This document shows, one piece after another, positions 1-12,301 of a stretch of 64,000 bases of DNA (the first letter of the stretch is position 1; every line of letters starts with the position of its first letter). Under the pieces are notes generated by a model that did not search any database, was not told where the DNA came from, and saw only the letters and a program-made list of their open reading frames with translations. The position numbers and the translations under genes were made by a program. This DNA comes from Zanthoxylum bungeanum (taxonomy: Eukaryota > Streptophyta > Magnoliopsida > Sapindales > Rutaceae). The stretch is from positions 24,188 to 88,187 of the forward strand of contig SKCR01015064.1 in the NCBI GenBank assembly GCA_019454045.1, written 5' to 3'.

Positions 1-741
1 ATGCATACTATTGGAACAACCAATGCACCACCAAAATAGCCCTATTCGTAAACTACAAAATCAAAACTTGTACAACTGAGAAACACTGCACAACCAAAAC
101 AACACAATTGAAATATTGTAGTACCAAAACTGCACCAAAGTCGAGAATGTTACAGTGTTGCCATAAAATGACACCACTTGATCTTTCGTACTATGACTCG
201 TCACCAAGAATCCGTAAGTGTGAGTTCTCTAACTCATTATAGAAATTATTTCTCAAGAATTTTTCACCTTTGTCACACCTCTTTTTTTTTGCCTTTTTCT
301 AACTCAGAGAAAAAATGTTTAGGGTTAGCGAACAAAATAAAAATTTTCTTTTATAGTGGGTTTTAGATTAAACTTATTTGTAATTAACATTACAAAATTA
401 ACCTCCTAATATTCGGCCAAGGTCTATTTATAAATATAATAATATCTTTGAAGATAAATTCAATGATATAATTGAAATCCTAATATCAATTAAAATAATA
501 TTTTAATTAAATAAAATGTTTAGACAGTTTAAATTTTCAAATGATTATCTACTAATCATTAATTTAAAAACTACATATTAAACATTTTAATATAGTTTCA
601 TGGTGATTAGTCAAGTTAGTAATTACTACATGTATCAAATAATTTACAAGTATTTAATTTATGTAAGTGAGTTAATAATTGGACCATCCAATTATTAAAT
701 AGATTCCTCTAATGTAATTAGCTAACTCGGGGACTAAATGG
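1..741. other. Left flank, no gene seen
   Basis: AT-rich sequence with no convincing coding region; the short open frame near 178-366 has no recognisable domain. It ends with the 5-bp AATGG target-site copy (737-741) of the copia element that follows. The sequence resumes after 10760, so 1-741 and 10761 onward were once contiguous. Confidence 0.6.
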
Positions 742-2667
742 TGTTGGACAATTATGACTCATAGCGTCACTATTTGTAAAAGACATTGTGTTTTTGTACA
801 AATTAATTATGTAGCAAAGGAAATTGCCTTTTATCATTTCGTAATTAGATTACTTAAATGTGTGAATGATGAAAGTCCTTATGATTAGTTCCGGATTGAG
901 ATGATATGAGACAGTATCAATCCACGACGGTTTAATCATTAAATATCCCTAGTCGTAGTATTATCGAGACTGGACATCGATAATGCAGAATAGACTAGTA
1001 TCACACTTGTGCGTGTTATGGAAGCGTAACAGCATAGTTCTCATATATTTAAGTATTGGATACTTATGCAAGTGTGGTAGGAGGTTGTGTTTACCGATGG
1101 TACGAAAACAGCTTCGCTCTGGATAGACCCCTCGGAATCCCATTGGTAGTATGACTATTTGTCTATGGGAGTCCGCATCATGGTAGGTGTATTTGGTCTT
1201 AACCTGAGACTTGCATCGCTAGTACTTGCGACAATCAATAAGCTTTGGTTTTGGTCATCCAGGACTTTAACAGGTTATGTGTACGCCTCTTCTGGGTTTA
1301 TTGAGAATCGTAGTGTATTAGGTGTGATGTCAAGACGAAAGTATCACTTCAGTCATATGGAGATGATGGTCACGCATGGATACATAACTGGTTCTCTAAA
1401 GGGTTGCAACCATCGGGATAATATGACTAGGTCATGATTATCCGATAATAAAGAGACTAGTTGCTAGTGATCCGATATATGCTTCGTACGGGGCAGACAC
1501 TATTCCAGCCTCAGGCCTTGCATGTGACATCCGATATCGGATCGCTATACGCAATACTACGTATACTACGCCTGACATAGATTATATATTCCATTAAGAA
1601 TATTTCTGGAGAATTGGGTAGACATGGCGCTTTGCTAGAAGCCAACCTTGTCTTGTAAATCGGTAAGAACGTAGTACGAGGTACGTACGTGTTCGGATAG
1701 TTCGACGACCGGATTTACTGCCAAAATATCCAAGGATCTCTTGGGTCGCTTCCCGAAGATTCACCGATGATGTATGATTCGAATTTTATTAATATGGGAT
1801 TAATAGCGGAGAGACTTTATCTGGGATAAAGTACTGTTTGAAGAGAGAGAACGATTAATTTGGAATTAATCGATAAAATAATATATTCGATATATTATAC
1901 GAAATTGGATTTCGACGCGGAATTAAAATTGGATTTTAATTCGGGCTAACGAATTTATTTAGAATTAATTCGGTAGCGATGTGAATAGTAATTTTGCTAG
2001 GCATAATTATTTAATTGAATTTGATTTAATTACGTCGCAACGGAAAATTCGTTAATTCAGAATTAATGAACCCGAGCCCGGAATGTGTTTACGGGCCCAC
2101 TTCGATTTTGAATTAAAGTGGGGCCCACAAGTCACATCGCGAGTCACATCACTTGTCATTTTAGTGATAGACATCAAGTCACATTTTTGGTGAGTGACAT
2201 GCAATCACTATTCATGAAGTTGGTTGGTGTGGACATTTAATGCAATTTTGGATGACTTTTTGAAAGCATATACCAAATATTTGGTAATTGATTTAGCATT
2301 ATTGTTTTTTAGAAAACAAAACACAAAAGAAAAAAAAAACTCTCTCTCCCTTTGAAGCTCCAAAACTGTGAGCCTCCTCCATTGAAAGAAGAATTGTTTT
2401 TCTTTCAAATCTTACTAGCACACATTCAAGAATCATACAAGGTGTTAGGGAAACCAATCTAAGAGCTTGGGATCCATTTAAAGCTTGGAGCTTGTTCATC
2501 TTCAACAAAAATCTTGCTTGGCCGTGAGCTTCAACAAGGAGACAAATTTTTGTTGTTCTTCGCATCCAAAAGCTGATCTATGTAAGTATGATGCCGTCAT
2601 ACTTCTTATGAGTATTCATTTATTTTCATTGCTTATTTTGATCTTGGGACCACCTTAGAAACCAACA
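742..2667 (+). repeat. E1 5' LTR
   Basis: Starts TGTTGG and ends CCAACA, and is matched along its length by 8823-10760. It is 1926 bp against 1938 bp for the 3' copy. The main visible difference is the short segment GAGCCAAAATTTTGGTT near 10333, present only in the 3' copy. No clear TATA box was found. Confidence 0.95.
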
Positions 2668-2668
2668 A

Positions 2669-2682
2669 TGGTATCATGGAGC
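2669..2682 (+). other. E1 primer binding site (initiator tRNA-Met type)
   Basis: TGGTATCATGGAGC lies one base after the 5' LTR. The first eight bases fit the 3' end of plant initiator tRNA-Met (TGGTATCAGAGC is the usual form); the rest is altered. Confidence 0.8.
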
Positions 2683-4875
2683 AAGGTTTAAACATGAAAA
2701 ATATTAGGGTAAAATTTCGGTAAAAATGATTTGAGCATGATTTGATAAAATTGATTGATTGAGTATGCTTGAATGATGATAACATAGTGTTATGCATGAT
2801 CAATTTCATGAATAATGAATTGGATTAATTTTCCCCCTTAATCTTGGCTTGGCTGAGAGTTTGTGCCCTATAATGTCATGGTATTTTTTGTTCTTTTGAT
2901 CATTGGATGAGTAAAAAGACTTGGGTGATGTTGATTTAAGATTCAATCGAATTGAAAACGAAATCGGACAAATAAAACCCTAGAATGTCGTGAGTTGATA
3001 AGCATGTAATGAGATGATTTTTTGATTCAAAAATGTTGGACATGAGTTGAACAAATTAATACACGATTAATTGATTAAATTTGTATTTCGGAAATATTAA
3101 TTTAGATAATCAATTAATGTATTACACTTGAATTAATTGAATTTTGAAATTTGGAATATTGAAATTTAATTAATTGGGCTTGATTTTGAATTGGGCTTAT
3201 AATTGTTGTATTTGGGCATAATGGGCTTGGTTGGGCCAAGTTGGTTTAGGCCAATTGGATTGGATCCAAATTGGGCCTAAATCATTCTATTAAGTCCAAG
3301 TATAACAAATGGGCTTTAAATGTTTAATTGAGCCTAATGGGCCTAAATTGGTTTCTAGGCAAATGAGGGTGGTTCCTTAATTGGGCTTTGGTATTTGGGT
3401 TTGACCCACATTGACCAAAGTCCATGCCTTATGAAATTAATTGAAAGCCCATTGGATTTTAATTAAACAACATTGGATGTTAATTGGGCTTTGAGACCCA
3501 TTAAGATTAGATTTGGAATCTAAATCGTTAAAACGTATTAAAAGTGTAGTTATTTAATTTAGAATTAAATATTGAATTAGTATTGAATACATATTAAATT
3601 GGATTTAATTAAGTAGTTCGATTTAATTCAAGAATTCGTACTTTGAGTACTTATTCTAAATCGAGTTGGACTCGCTCAAATCAAATCATTGTTTGAACAT
3701 TGGATGATCACTAATATTCAAAGATTAATTAATTTGATTAGATTGATTGAATAACATGCTTGAATGAATACATGGATGTGATGAATGAATAGCGTATATC
3801 GGATGGATATTAGAAGGAAAAAGGGCAATTTTACAAATTGTTGTAAATTTAGAATTTATTAAATTGGACCTGCGTGTCCAGCCCTCTCTCTTTATTGATT
3901 CTTTGTATTCTCTTCTCACCTAATTCCCCTCAATGATAATGAGGTTTCTATTATTGTATTATGTAATTGGGTAGAAGATGGAATAGTGCTAGCCGGGGAG
4001 AGGAAATTGAGTGATTTGTTCTAGGAACAAGTTGTTAAATATCCATCCGCATATCGTTATTAATTTATTTTTGTGCCTTATTATGCTTTTAGAATGCATG
4101 CTTAAGGGTGTATGATGAGACCTAACAAATATAATAAATTGGTTTCCAATTTACGCGAAAAAACCCTCAAAATATATTACGCGTTTTTCCTTCCATTGAG
4201 TGATTCTTACTAAAGATCCAAGATTGGCACTGGTTTGTTGGCCAAAGTCATGACCTTTGTCAATTGCGGATGTGTTTAAATCATGAAAGCTTTGTTCCAT
4301 ATCGGTGTCTTGTCCAAGTAGTGATTTGTTGGCCAAAGTCAAGATCACTTCTTGTCCATCAATATTGATTACGAAGCTTTCCAAGGTCAATGGGTCCCGC
4401 TTAACTGGAATCGTTAAGCTTGTTGTGCCAAAGGCAAGGCTTAGTTGATTCAGAGGAAAAGGTTAGGAAAATATATTGGATATATTGGCATATATATTGT
4501 ATATATGTTTCGGACTTGGAGGTCCACCTACCGGATCTAGGAATTGGATGAGATCCAATTGATCTTCGAGATCTACCTAGTTAAATATCATACAGCTTGT
4601 TGGCCAAAGTCAAGGTTGTGTGTTATTTAACGGGATCCTAGCCCACTAGGAAACTAGGTTTCCCGAGTACTCCACAAAGGATTAGAGGCTCGCCGAAAAA
4701 TAGTGGGAGGCTAGTATTGAATTTGCAATTTCGTTCAAATACTTAGCTTTACGCGCTTTCAAATTATTTCGTCAAAATTATTTTATTAGTTGGACTAATA
4801 TTGTGTTATTTTTCTTGTAACAGTTAGACTGTACCCAAACAACGTTAATCGAATAGTTGGACTATTGCGGTTAAG
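2683..4875 (+). other. E1 long untranslated leader
   Basis: About 2.2 kb without a supportable gene separates the primer site from the gag ATG. It contains four copies of a TTGTTGGCCAAAGTCAAG-like motif (near 4233, 4326, 4417 and 4598), most with the palindrome TTGGCCAA. The same leader with the same four motifs is present in E2 (22005-24263). Small minus-strand frames here, such as 4151-4390, overlap the motifs and are not credible genes. Confidence 0.7.
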
Positions 4876-5700
4876 ATGACTGGAAAGTTAAGCATTAGGG
4901 ATATTGTCATGGGCGACAACGTCTTTAATGGCAGAAACTTTCAAGATTGGGATATGAATCTCAGAATTGTTCTGGGATACGAGAAGTTACTCTATACTAT
5001 AGAGCGACCTCTTGGGCCTAAGCCCCGACCTGATCAGTTGCTTGAGTTAGAGCTTTGGAAGACTCATAGCGATGATAATGTGACTGTTTGATCGGTAATG
5101 CTTGCCGCTATGACTCCGTAATTCCGTCGTCAAAACAAGGGGTTGGATCCCTATGAGATGATGGCGAAGTTGCACAATCTCCACCGATCTAACCTTAGAT
5201 CGCAAAGATATGAGTTGCAGAAGAAGCTCTTCCGGGCTCGAATGTCAGAGGGTACGTTTGTTGAGCATCATGTCTCAGAGATGATTGTTGATATTGAGCA
5301 GCTCGGACAGATGGGCATAGTCTTCGAGGCTGAGACTTCAGTAGATTTGATCCTACAGTCTCTCCCCGACACTTGGAGTGGGTTCATCATGAACTACAAC
5401 ATGTTGAACCAATACCAAACTCTTGGAGAGTTGATGTCCACTCTGCGTGAGGCAGAAAAGGAGTTCCTTAAGGCAAGAAGCGCGAGGCGCACTATGCTTC
5501 AACATCTCAAACTCTGAGGGCTTGGCCCAAGGCGACTGGAGGTGTTAAAAAGAAGAAGCATAAGAAGAAGGGCAATGCCAAATCGTCAAAGGGTTCTGGG
5601 AAACCCAAGGACAAATTCCAAGATGTTTGTCTTCAGTGTGGACAGCGGGGTCACTGGAAGCGTGACTGCCGCGAGTACAAGGCACTCATGAAGTAAATCA
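4876..5700 (+). pseudogene. gag: E1 copia gag with CCHC zinc knuckle, broken
   Basis: The nucleocapsid/capsid precursor of the element. The ATG at 4876 opens a frame beginning MTGKLSIRDIVMGDN, matching MAGKISVRDIIIGDN in E2. It has in-frame stops TGA at 5089 and TAA at 5119, continues in the same frame to 5517 with the capsid-like domain (SEMIVDIEQLGQMGI), then shifts frame near 5480-5515. A perfect CX2CX4HX4C knuckle is at 5628-5669, after a Lys-rich stretch. The protein would coat element RNA in virus-like particles; this copy cannot. Confidence 0.9.
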
Positions 5701-7205
5701 AGGCGGGCAAGGCACCGGCCTCAGGTATGTTTGTTATATAAATAAACATGACTACTTCTAGTTTTAAAAATTGGATTATTGATTCTGGTTGTGGTACTCA
5801 CATTTGTACTGATGTGCAGGATCTGTAGATTAGCAGGAGACTGGCTTCAGGAGAGATTGACCTCCGTGTTGGAAATGGGACTCCAGTCGTCGTTTTGGCC
5901 GTTGGCACTTTTGTTTTAGAACTGCCATCGGGGCATGTACTTGAACTTACAGACTGTTATTATGTACCTAGTTTGACTAGGAATATTATTTATGTATCTA
6001 TGTTAGCCCAATATGGGTACACTTTTGTATTTAGAAACACTGGGTGTTTTATGTATAAAAATGATATAGAAATTTGCACTGCTGTTGTAAATAATGGTCT
6101 TTATATTTTGAATATAAACCAATCTCAAAATGTAACAAACAAAAGGCTTAAAGTAAGTCATAAAGATGAAAATTATATGTGGCATTGTCGTCTGGGACAC
6201 ATAAACAAGACTCGTATATCCATACTTTCGAAGAGTGGGTACTTGGACGGATTTGATCCAAATTCATATAACGTCTGCGAATCTTACTTGTTAGGCAAAA
6301 TGCCTAAATCACCTTTTAGCGGTAAAGGTGTACGTGCCACCGAACTGTTAGCTCTTATTCATAGTGACGTTTATGGGCCCATGTCTAGCCAGGCTATATG
6401 TGGATATGAATACTTTGTAACCTTTACGGATGATGCATCGCGTTATGGTTATGTGTATCTTATGAGACACAAGTCGGAAACTTTTGAGAAATTCAAAGAG
6501 TTTCGACACGAAGTTGAAAAACAGACCGGTAAAAGTATTAAGACATTACGGTCGGACCGTGGTGGCGAATACTTGAGCAATGAGTTTCTTGACTACTTGA
6601 AAGAATATGGTATTCTTTCACAGTGGACTCCTCCCGGGACACCGCAATTAAACGGTGTGTCCGAATGGAGAAACCGAACCTTGTTAGACATGGTAAGGTC
6701 TATGATGAGTCGCACTGGGCTACCTATTTCCTTATAGGGTTATGCATTGAACAGTGCAATGCTTATTTTGAATACGATTCCGTCAAATTCTGTTCAACAG
6801 ACACCATATGAGATATGGACAGGAAATAAACCGGGTTTCTCATTCCTGAAGATTTGTGGTTGCTGGGCATACGTCAAACGTTTGGATAGTACCAAACTAG
6901 AACCCAAATTGGATAAATACCTATTTGTAAGATATCTTAGGGAAACCAAAGGATATTACTTCTATCACCCACGAGAGAACAAAGTTTGTGTTGCTCTACA
7001 TGCGGTTTTCCTTGAGAAGGAATTCCTAAATGCAGTGATAAGTGGGAGGAAAGTAGAACTCGATGAAAATCGGAGTGATACTGTTCCTGGCATAGAATCC
7101 TCAACGGAACATGAACAGTCCATCAGGGATGAGACTGTACCACAATCTTCGAATACACAAGGACCGCGTAGGTCAGAGAGAGTCAGAAAACAACCTGAGA
7201 GGTAT
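5701..7205 (+). pseudogene. pol: E1 copia protease and integrase, broken
   Basis: One frame carries the aspartic protease signature DSG (codons from 5781), then the gag-pre-integrase HHCC region (from about 6178; HCRLGH followed by CESY, so the last zinc ligand is Tyr instead of Cys) and the integrase core. The core keeps a first Asp in HSDVYGPM, a second in SDRGGEYL and the catalytic Glu in GVSEWRN. Stops interrupt the frame near 5694, 5737, 5827 and at 6735-6737 (TAG where Trp is expected). The frame continues to about 7200, then shifts before RT. Confidence 0.92.
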
Positions 7206-8755
7206 GTGATATTAATCTTATTGAGGAAGACGAGCTGGCTACGTATGAGGAAGCGATACAAGGTATCGACTCCGATTTATGGCAAGATGCCATGAATTCC
7301 GAAATGGATTCCATGTACACCAACCAATTTTGGACACTGGTTGATGCACCAGAAGGCGTAAAGCCTATTGGTTGCAAATGGATCTTCAAGAGGAAGACCG
7401 ACATGGATGGCAACGTACAAACGTACAAAGCTAGGCTTGTAGAGAAGGGGTATCGTCAACGACATGGTGTCGATTACGATGAAACTTTTTCACCCGTTGC
7501 CATGATTAAATCCATTCGAATAATGCTTGCTATTGCTGCATATTTCGATTACGAGATATGTCAGATGGATGTCAAAACCGCTTTCCTTAACGGAAACCTG
7601 TTGGAGGATGTTTATATGGAACAGCCTGACGGTTTTGTCATGCCTAAACATGAAAACAAGGTTTGCAAGTTAAATCGGTCCATTTATGGACTGAAGCAAG
7701 CGTCGCGTTCTTGGAACCAACGTTTTGATGAGATCATAAAAGAATATGATTTCGTTCAAAACAAAGATGATCCTTGTGTATACAAGAAGGTTAGTGGGAG
7801 CGCACTGACTTTCATTGTCCTTTATGTTGAGGATGTATTGCTTATGGGCAATGACATTCCCATGTTAACATTGGTGAAATCTTGGATTTCATTAAAATTC
7901 TCCATGAAAGATCTGGGAGAAGCAGCCTTTATTCTAGGAATAAAGATCTATCGGGATAGATCTAGAAAGCTGCTTGGACTCTCCTAGAGCACGTACATTG
8001 ACAAAGTGTTGAAAAGATTCAACATGGATCAGTCCAAGAGGGGACTGTTGCCAGTGTCACATGGCATCACTCTATCTAAGGACATGTGTCCTAAAACTCA
8101 AGATGAGAGAGACAACATGAGTCAGATACCATTCGCCTCGACAGTCGGATCGATCATGTATGCCATGATATGTACGCGACCTGATGTCTCCTATGTTTTG
8201 AGCATGTGTAGTCGCTAGCAGGTCGATCCAGGTGAATGTCACTGGATAGCGGTTAAGAATATCCTTAAATATCTTAGACGAACTAAGGATGCTTTCTTAA
8301 TATATGGAGATGGAGAACTTGAGGTAACTGGGTATACCGATGCAAGTTTCCAAACCGATAAAGACGACTGTAAGTCACAATCTGGGTACGTGTTTTGTTT
8401 GAATAATGGAGCAGTGAGCTGGAAATCTTCCAAGCAAGAGACTGTTCCCGATTCAACAACAGAAGCGGAGTATATTGCTGCAGCTAAAGCGGCAAAGGAA
8501 GCAGTTTGGATTCGAAAATTCCTAATTGGATTAGGAGTAGTTCCGTTAGCAGCTGAGCCCATTCCATTGTATTGTGACAATAACGGGGCTATAGCGCAGG
8601 CTAAGGAACCGCGGTCTCATCAAAGATCTAAGTATGTTCTTCGACGTTTCCATCTGATTCATGAGATCATACATCGTGGCGATGTGATATCGAGAAGGTC
8701 GCATCAGATGATAACATTGCAGATCCGCTGACGAAAGCTATTCCTCAGCAAAAGT
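7206..8755 (+). pseudogene. pol: E1 copia reverse transcriptase and RNase H, broken
   Basis: RVT_2-type reverse transcriptase with the typical blocks: GCKWIFKRK, KARLVEKGYRQ, FSPVAMIKSIR, QMDVKTAFLNG and SIYGLKQASRSW. The catalytic motif is YVEDVLLM, so one of the two invariant Asp residues is Glu. After a TAG at 7985 and a TAG at 8216 in the same frame, the RNase H domain follows with GYTDASF, DSTTEAEYIA and CDNNGAI. A frameshift near 8690 removes the last residues before the polypurine tract. Confidence 0.93.
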
Positions 8756-8811
8756 TTGAGCGACATGTACATAGTTCACGTGTTAGATGCTTGAGTGACT
8801 GGCTATAGGCC

Positions 8812-8822
8812 AAGTGGGAGAT
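8812..8822 (+). other. E1 polypurine tract
   Basis: AAGTGGGAGAT directly precedes the TGTTGG of the 3' LTR, the place of plus-strand priming. The same tract occurs at 28016-28026 in E2. Confidence 0.85.
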
Positions 8823-10760
8823 TGTTGGACAATTATGACCCATAGCGTCACTATTTGTAAAAGACATTGTGTTTTTGTACAAATTAATTATGTAGCAAAG
8901 GAAATTGCCTTTTATCATTTCGTAATTAGATTACTTAAATGTGTGAATCATGAAAGTCCTTATGATTAGTTCCAGATTGAGATGATATGAAACAGTATCA
9001 ATCCACGACGGTTTAATCATTAAATATCCCTAGTCGTAGTATTATCGAGACTGGACATCGATAATACGGAATAGACTAGTATCACACTTATGCGTGTTAT
9101 GGAAGCGTAACATCATAGTTCTCATATATTTAAGTATTGGATACTTATGCAAGTGTGGTAGGAGGTTGTGTTTACCGATGGTACGAAAACAGCTTCGCTC
9201 TGGATAGACCCCTCAGAATCCCATTGGTAGTATGACTATGTGTCTATGGGAGTCCGCATCATGGTAGGTGTATTTAGTCTTAACCTGAGACTTGCATCGC
9301 TAGTACTTGCGACAATAAATACGATTTGGTTTTGGTCGTCCAGGACTTTAACAGGTTCTGTGTACGCCTCTTCTGGGTTTATTGAGAATCGTAGTGTATT
9401 GGGTGTGATGTCAAGACGGAAGTATCACTACAGGCATATGGAGATGATGGACATGCAGGGATACAGAACTGGTTCTGTAAAGGGTTGCAACCATCGGGAT
9501 AATATGACTAGGTCATGATTATCCGATAATAAAGAGACTAGTTGCTAGTGATCCGATGTATGCTTCGTACGGGGCAGACACTATTCCAGCCCCAGGCCCT
9601 GCATGTGACATCTGATACTGGATCGCTATACGCAATACTACGTATGCTACGCCTGACATAGATTATATATTTCATTAAAAATATTTCTGGAGAATTGGTT
9701 AGGCATGGCGCTTTGCTAGAAGCCAACCTTGTCTTGTAAATCGGTAAGAACGTAGTACGAGGTACGTACGTGTTCGGATAGTCTGACGACCGGATTTATT
9801 GCCAACATATCCAGGGATCTCTTGGGTCGCTTACCGAAGATTCACCGATGACGTATGATTCGAACTTTATTAATCTGGGATTAATAGCGGAGAGACTTTA
9901 TCTGGGATAAATTACTATTTGAAGAGAGAGAACGATTAATTTGGAATTAATCAATAAAATAATATATTCGATATATTATACGAAATTGGATTTCGATGCG
10001 GAATTAAAATTGGATTTTAATTTGGGCTAACGAATTGATTTAGAATTAATTCGGTAGCGACGTGAATAGTAATTTTGCTAGGCATAATTATTTAATTGAA
10101 TTTGATTTAATTACGGCGCAACGAAAAATTCGTTAATTCGAAATTAACGAACCCGAGCCCGGAATGTGTTTGCGGGCCCACTTCGATTTTGAATTAAAGT
10201 GGGGCCCACAAATCACATCGCGAGTCACATCACTTGTCATTTTAGTGATAGACATCAAGTCACCTTTTTGGTGAGTGACATGCAATCACTATTCATGATG
10301 TTGGTTGGTGTGGACATTTAATGCAATTTTGGAGCCAAAATTTTGGTTGACTTTTTGAAAGCATATACCAAATATTTGGTAATTGATTTAGCATTATTGT
10401 TTTTTAGAAAACAAAACACAAAAGAAAGAAAACTCTATCTCCCTTTGAAGCTCCAAAATCGTGAGCCTCCTCCATTGAAAGAAGAATTGTTTTTCTTTCA
10501 AATCTTGCTAGCACAGATTCAAGAATCATACAAGGTGTTAGGGAAACCAATCTAAGAGCTTGGGATCCATTTAAAGCTTGGAGCTTGTTCATCTTCAACA
10601 AAAATTTTGCTTGGCCGTGAGCTTCAACAAGGAGAAATTTTTTTGTTGTTCTTCGCATCCAAAAGTCGATCTGTATAAGTATGATTCCGCCATACTTCTT
10701 ATGAGTATTCATTTATTTTCATTGCTTATTTTGATCTTGGGACCACCTTAGAAACCAACA
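8823..10760 (+). repeat. E1 3' LTR
   Basis: Second copy of the 742-2667 LTR with few visible differences, ending CCAACA and followed directly by the target copy AATGG. Confidence 0.95.
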
Positions 10761-11283
10761 AATGGACCCACAGTTCCGAGCTCTAATAGTCTCGAGATAT
10801 TGATTAAACTCTTTAATAAAATATTACGCATTATTAACTTTAGAATATTCCAATAAAAACATAGAGTTATACTCTCATCATTATAGATATTTTAGATAAT
10901 ATGAGCTATGTCAGTATATATTGATATAATCATTTCATGCGAGTTAACCATTCTTGAGTATCTTATAATTAGAGTCGGGTCATAATATCTGTTATACCCC
11001 TCTAATTATTTCTTATACGTTAAGTACCATTGATTCTCTAATTTATATTTTATTCATAACTATTGTGAATTTAATCTTTCTATTCCTAATCAAAAGACTT
11101 AGCACTCTAACTGTTCAAGTACCGAATCAACCCTTAAGAAAGATACTCATCTACTTCTCGTGAAAAGTGGATTCCATATCTATATAAAATGTTCAAAGCT
11201 ACATAGCAAACCATGTCCATAAAGTATAAAGTTATTGATAAAAACTCTACACTGATCTCACCCATATAAACTAAAGGGTACTG
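10761..11283. other. Old repetitive spacer, no gene seen
   Basis: AT-rich sequence that was continuous with 1-741 before E1 inserted. No coding potential or RNA gene was found. Phrases such as GAGTCGGGTCATAATATC resemble retrotransposon LTR tails, but I could not pair it with another copy here. Confidence 0.5.
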
Positions 11284-11650
11284 TAGGAGCGAAGTGGAGT
11301 TTACCTTTATGCCTATGATGCCAACGACCACGACATTGTTGGGTTCGTAGCCCGCAGAGAGTATGGATAGCCTACGAGGGACTAACTGAAGAATGAAGAA
11401 GTCGGTACCCAATATAAGACACTAGGAATGATTTAAGTCTACATTATACCCATCGCAAGGTCCTACCTTAACCCGTTTGGGTTTGGAATGGTCTTTTACT
11501 GATGCCAGTATAATACTCAAGCTTAAAGGAGGTATCATCATGTCTTATAATTCAATATCACATAACAAAAATTTAAAGGCATACAATAGCGTAAAAATTT
11601 AATAATAAAGACAGTAATAAAAGAAAAAATCAGTTTAAAAAGTTACACGC
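11284..11650. repeat. Dispersed repeat A, copy 1
   Basis: About 330 bp that aligns with 41726-42095. Shared anchors in order include TGTAGGAGC, GAGAGTATGGATAG, TATAAGACA, GAATGATTTAAG, TTCATGTCTTATAA-like text and AATAATAAAG. It is diverged with small indels, so it is an old retroelement fragment. No protein is evident. Confidence 0.75.
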
Positions 11651-11987
11651 TGTTTTTAAGTGTAAAATCAGATCTGAAACATAGTAGTTGTTCAAGCATT
11701 TTAGGGGTTATTTTGGCAGTATGTTGGGCGCGTATCGGGTGCAAAATAGTCCAGTTTTGTGCCGCTGTTCGTGGGCTATTCCAGGGCTAAAATTTTATTC
11801 AAAACAGAAGAAAAAATTCAGTCTTGGTGTTGGTAACATCCGGCCTTTTGGTGAGAAGGGCAGAAAAAATTTTCAAGTCCGATCCGGGTGACTAACGTGT
11901 TTCCGCAGCGCTAGGAAAGTGGTTCCTACATATAGTTCCTGGTAGCAACTTATCAACTCATTGATACCAATAACTCATCAACATGGA
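11651..11987. other. Spacer, no gene seen
   Basis: Continues from repeat A. A 67-codon open frame at 11688-11891 has no recognisable domain and is not supported as a gene. Confidence 0.45.
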
Positions 11988-12296
11988 AGATGACGTGACA
12001 GCTGAATGGACTAAAATTGTTGATATAGCAGTTGACTATACCGAATGACTAGACCTGAATTATGATATGGCAGGTGACTGCACCAAGAATGATGACATCG
12101 CGATGACGTGTGAGCTGACTGTATCAGAATTGCTTACATGGCAGATAACTATATCAAAAATACTGAGGTGTCGATGATGTGGCAGCTGATAGTACCAGAA
12201 ACTAATGACGTGGCGATGATGTGGTTGATGATTGTACTGGAACTAGTGATGTGTGAGCTGACTGTATCAGAATCGCTGACATGGCGCTAATATGAC
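11988..12296. repeat. Degenerate GATGACGTGGCAGCTGACTGTACCAGAA-type repeats
   Basis: A run of imperfect units of roughly 30-45 bp, each built on GATGACGTG or GATGATGTGG followed by CAGCTGACTGTA-like text and CCAGAA. At least six can be followed. It ends at the target site of E2 and was contiguous with 29952 onward before that insertion. It may be an LTR enhancer-type region of an older element. Confidence 0.6.
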
Positions 12297-12301
12297 ATAC
12301 A

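Larger units (their letters stand above)
742..10760 (+). mobile_element. E1: full-length Ty1/copia LTR retrotransposon, decayed
   Basis: Two direct LTRs of about 1.93 kb both begin TGTTGG and end CCAACA, and the element is bounded by the 5-bp target duplication AATGG (737-741 and 10761-10765). Between the LTRs the order is an initiator-Met-type primer binding site, a 2.2 kb leader, gag with zinc knuckle, protease, integrase, reverse transcriptase and RNase H, then a polypurine tract. Integrase before reverse transcriptase is the copia order. Several in-frame stops and at least three frameshifts interrupt the polyprotein, and the RT catalytic motif reads YVED instead of YVDD, so the copy is dead. 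Many stops look like C-to-T changes (CAA to TAA, TGG to TGA or TAG), as expected of methylated silent copies. It belongs to the same family as E2. Confidence 0.96.

Noticed and set aside
1159..1437. 92-codon ORF present in E1 5' LTR, E1 3' LTR (9240-9518) and E2 5' LTR (12720-12998)
   Set aside because: Its length is the same in three LTRs, but most differences between E1 and E2 change the amino acid, the E2 3' LTR copy has a stop, and there is no domain. It is best explained as LTR sequence that happens to be open.
4151..4390. 79-codon minus-strand ORF in the E1 leader
   Set aside because: It reads antisense through the repeated TTGGCCAAAG motifs, has no domain, and is not kept in E2.
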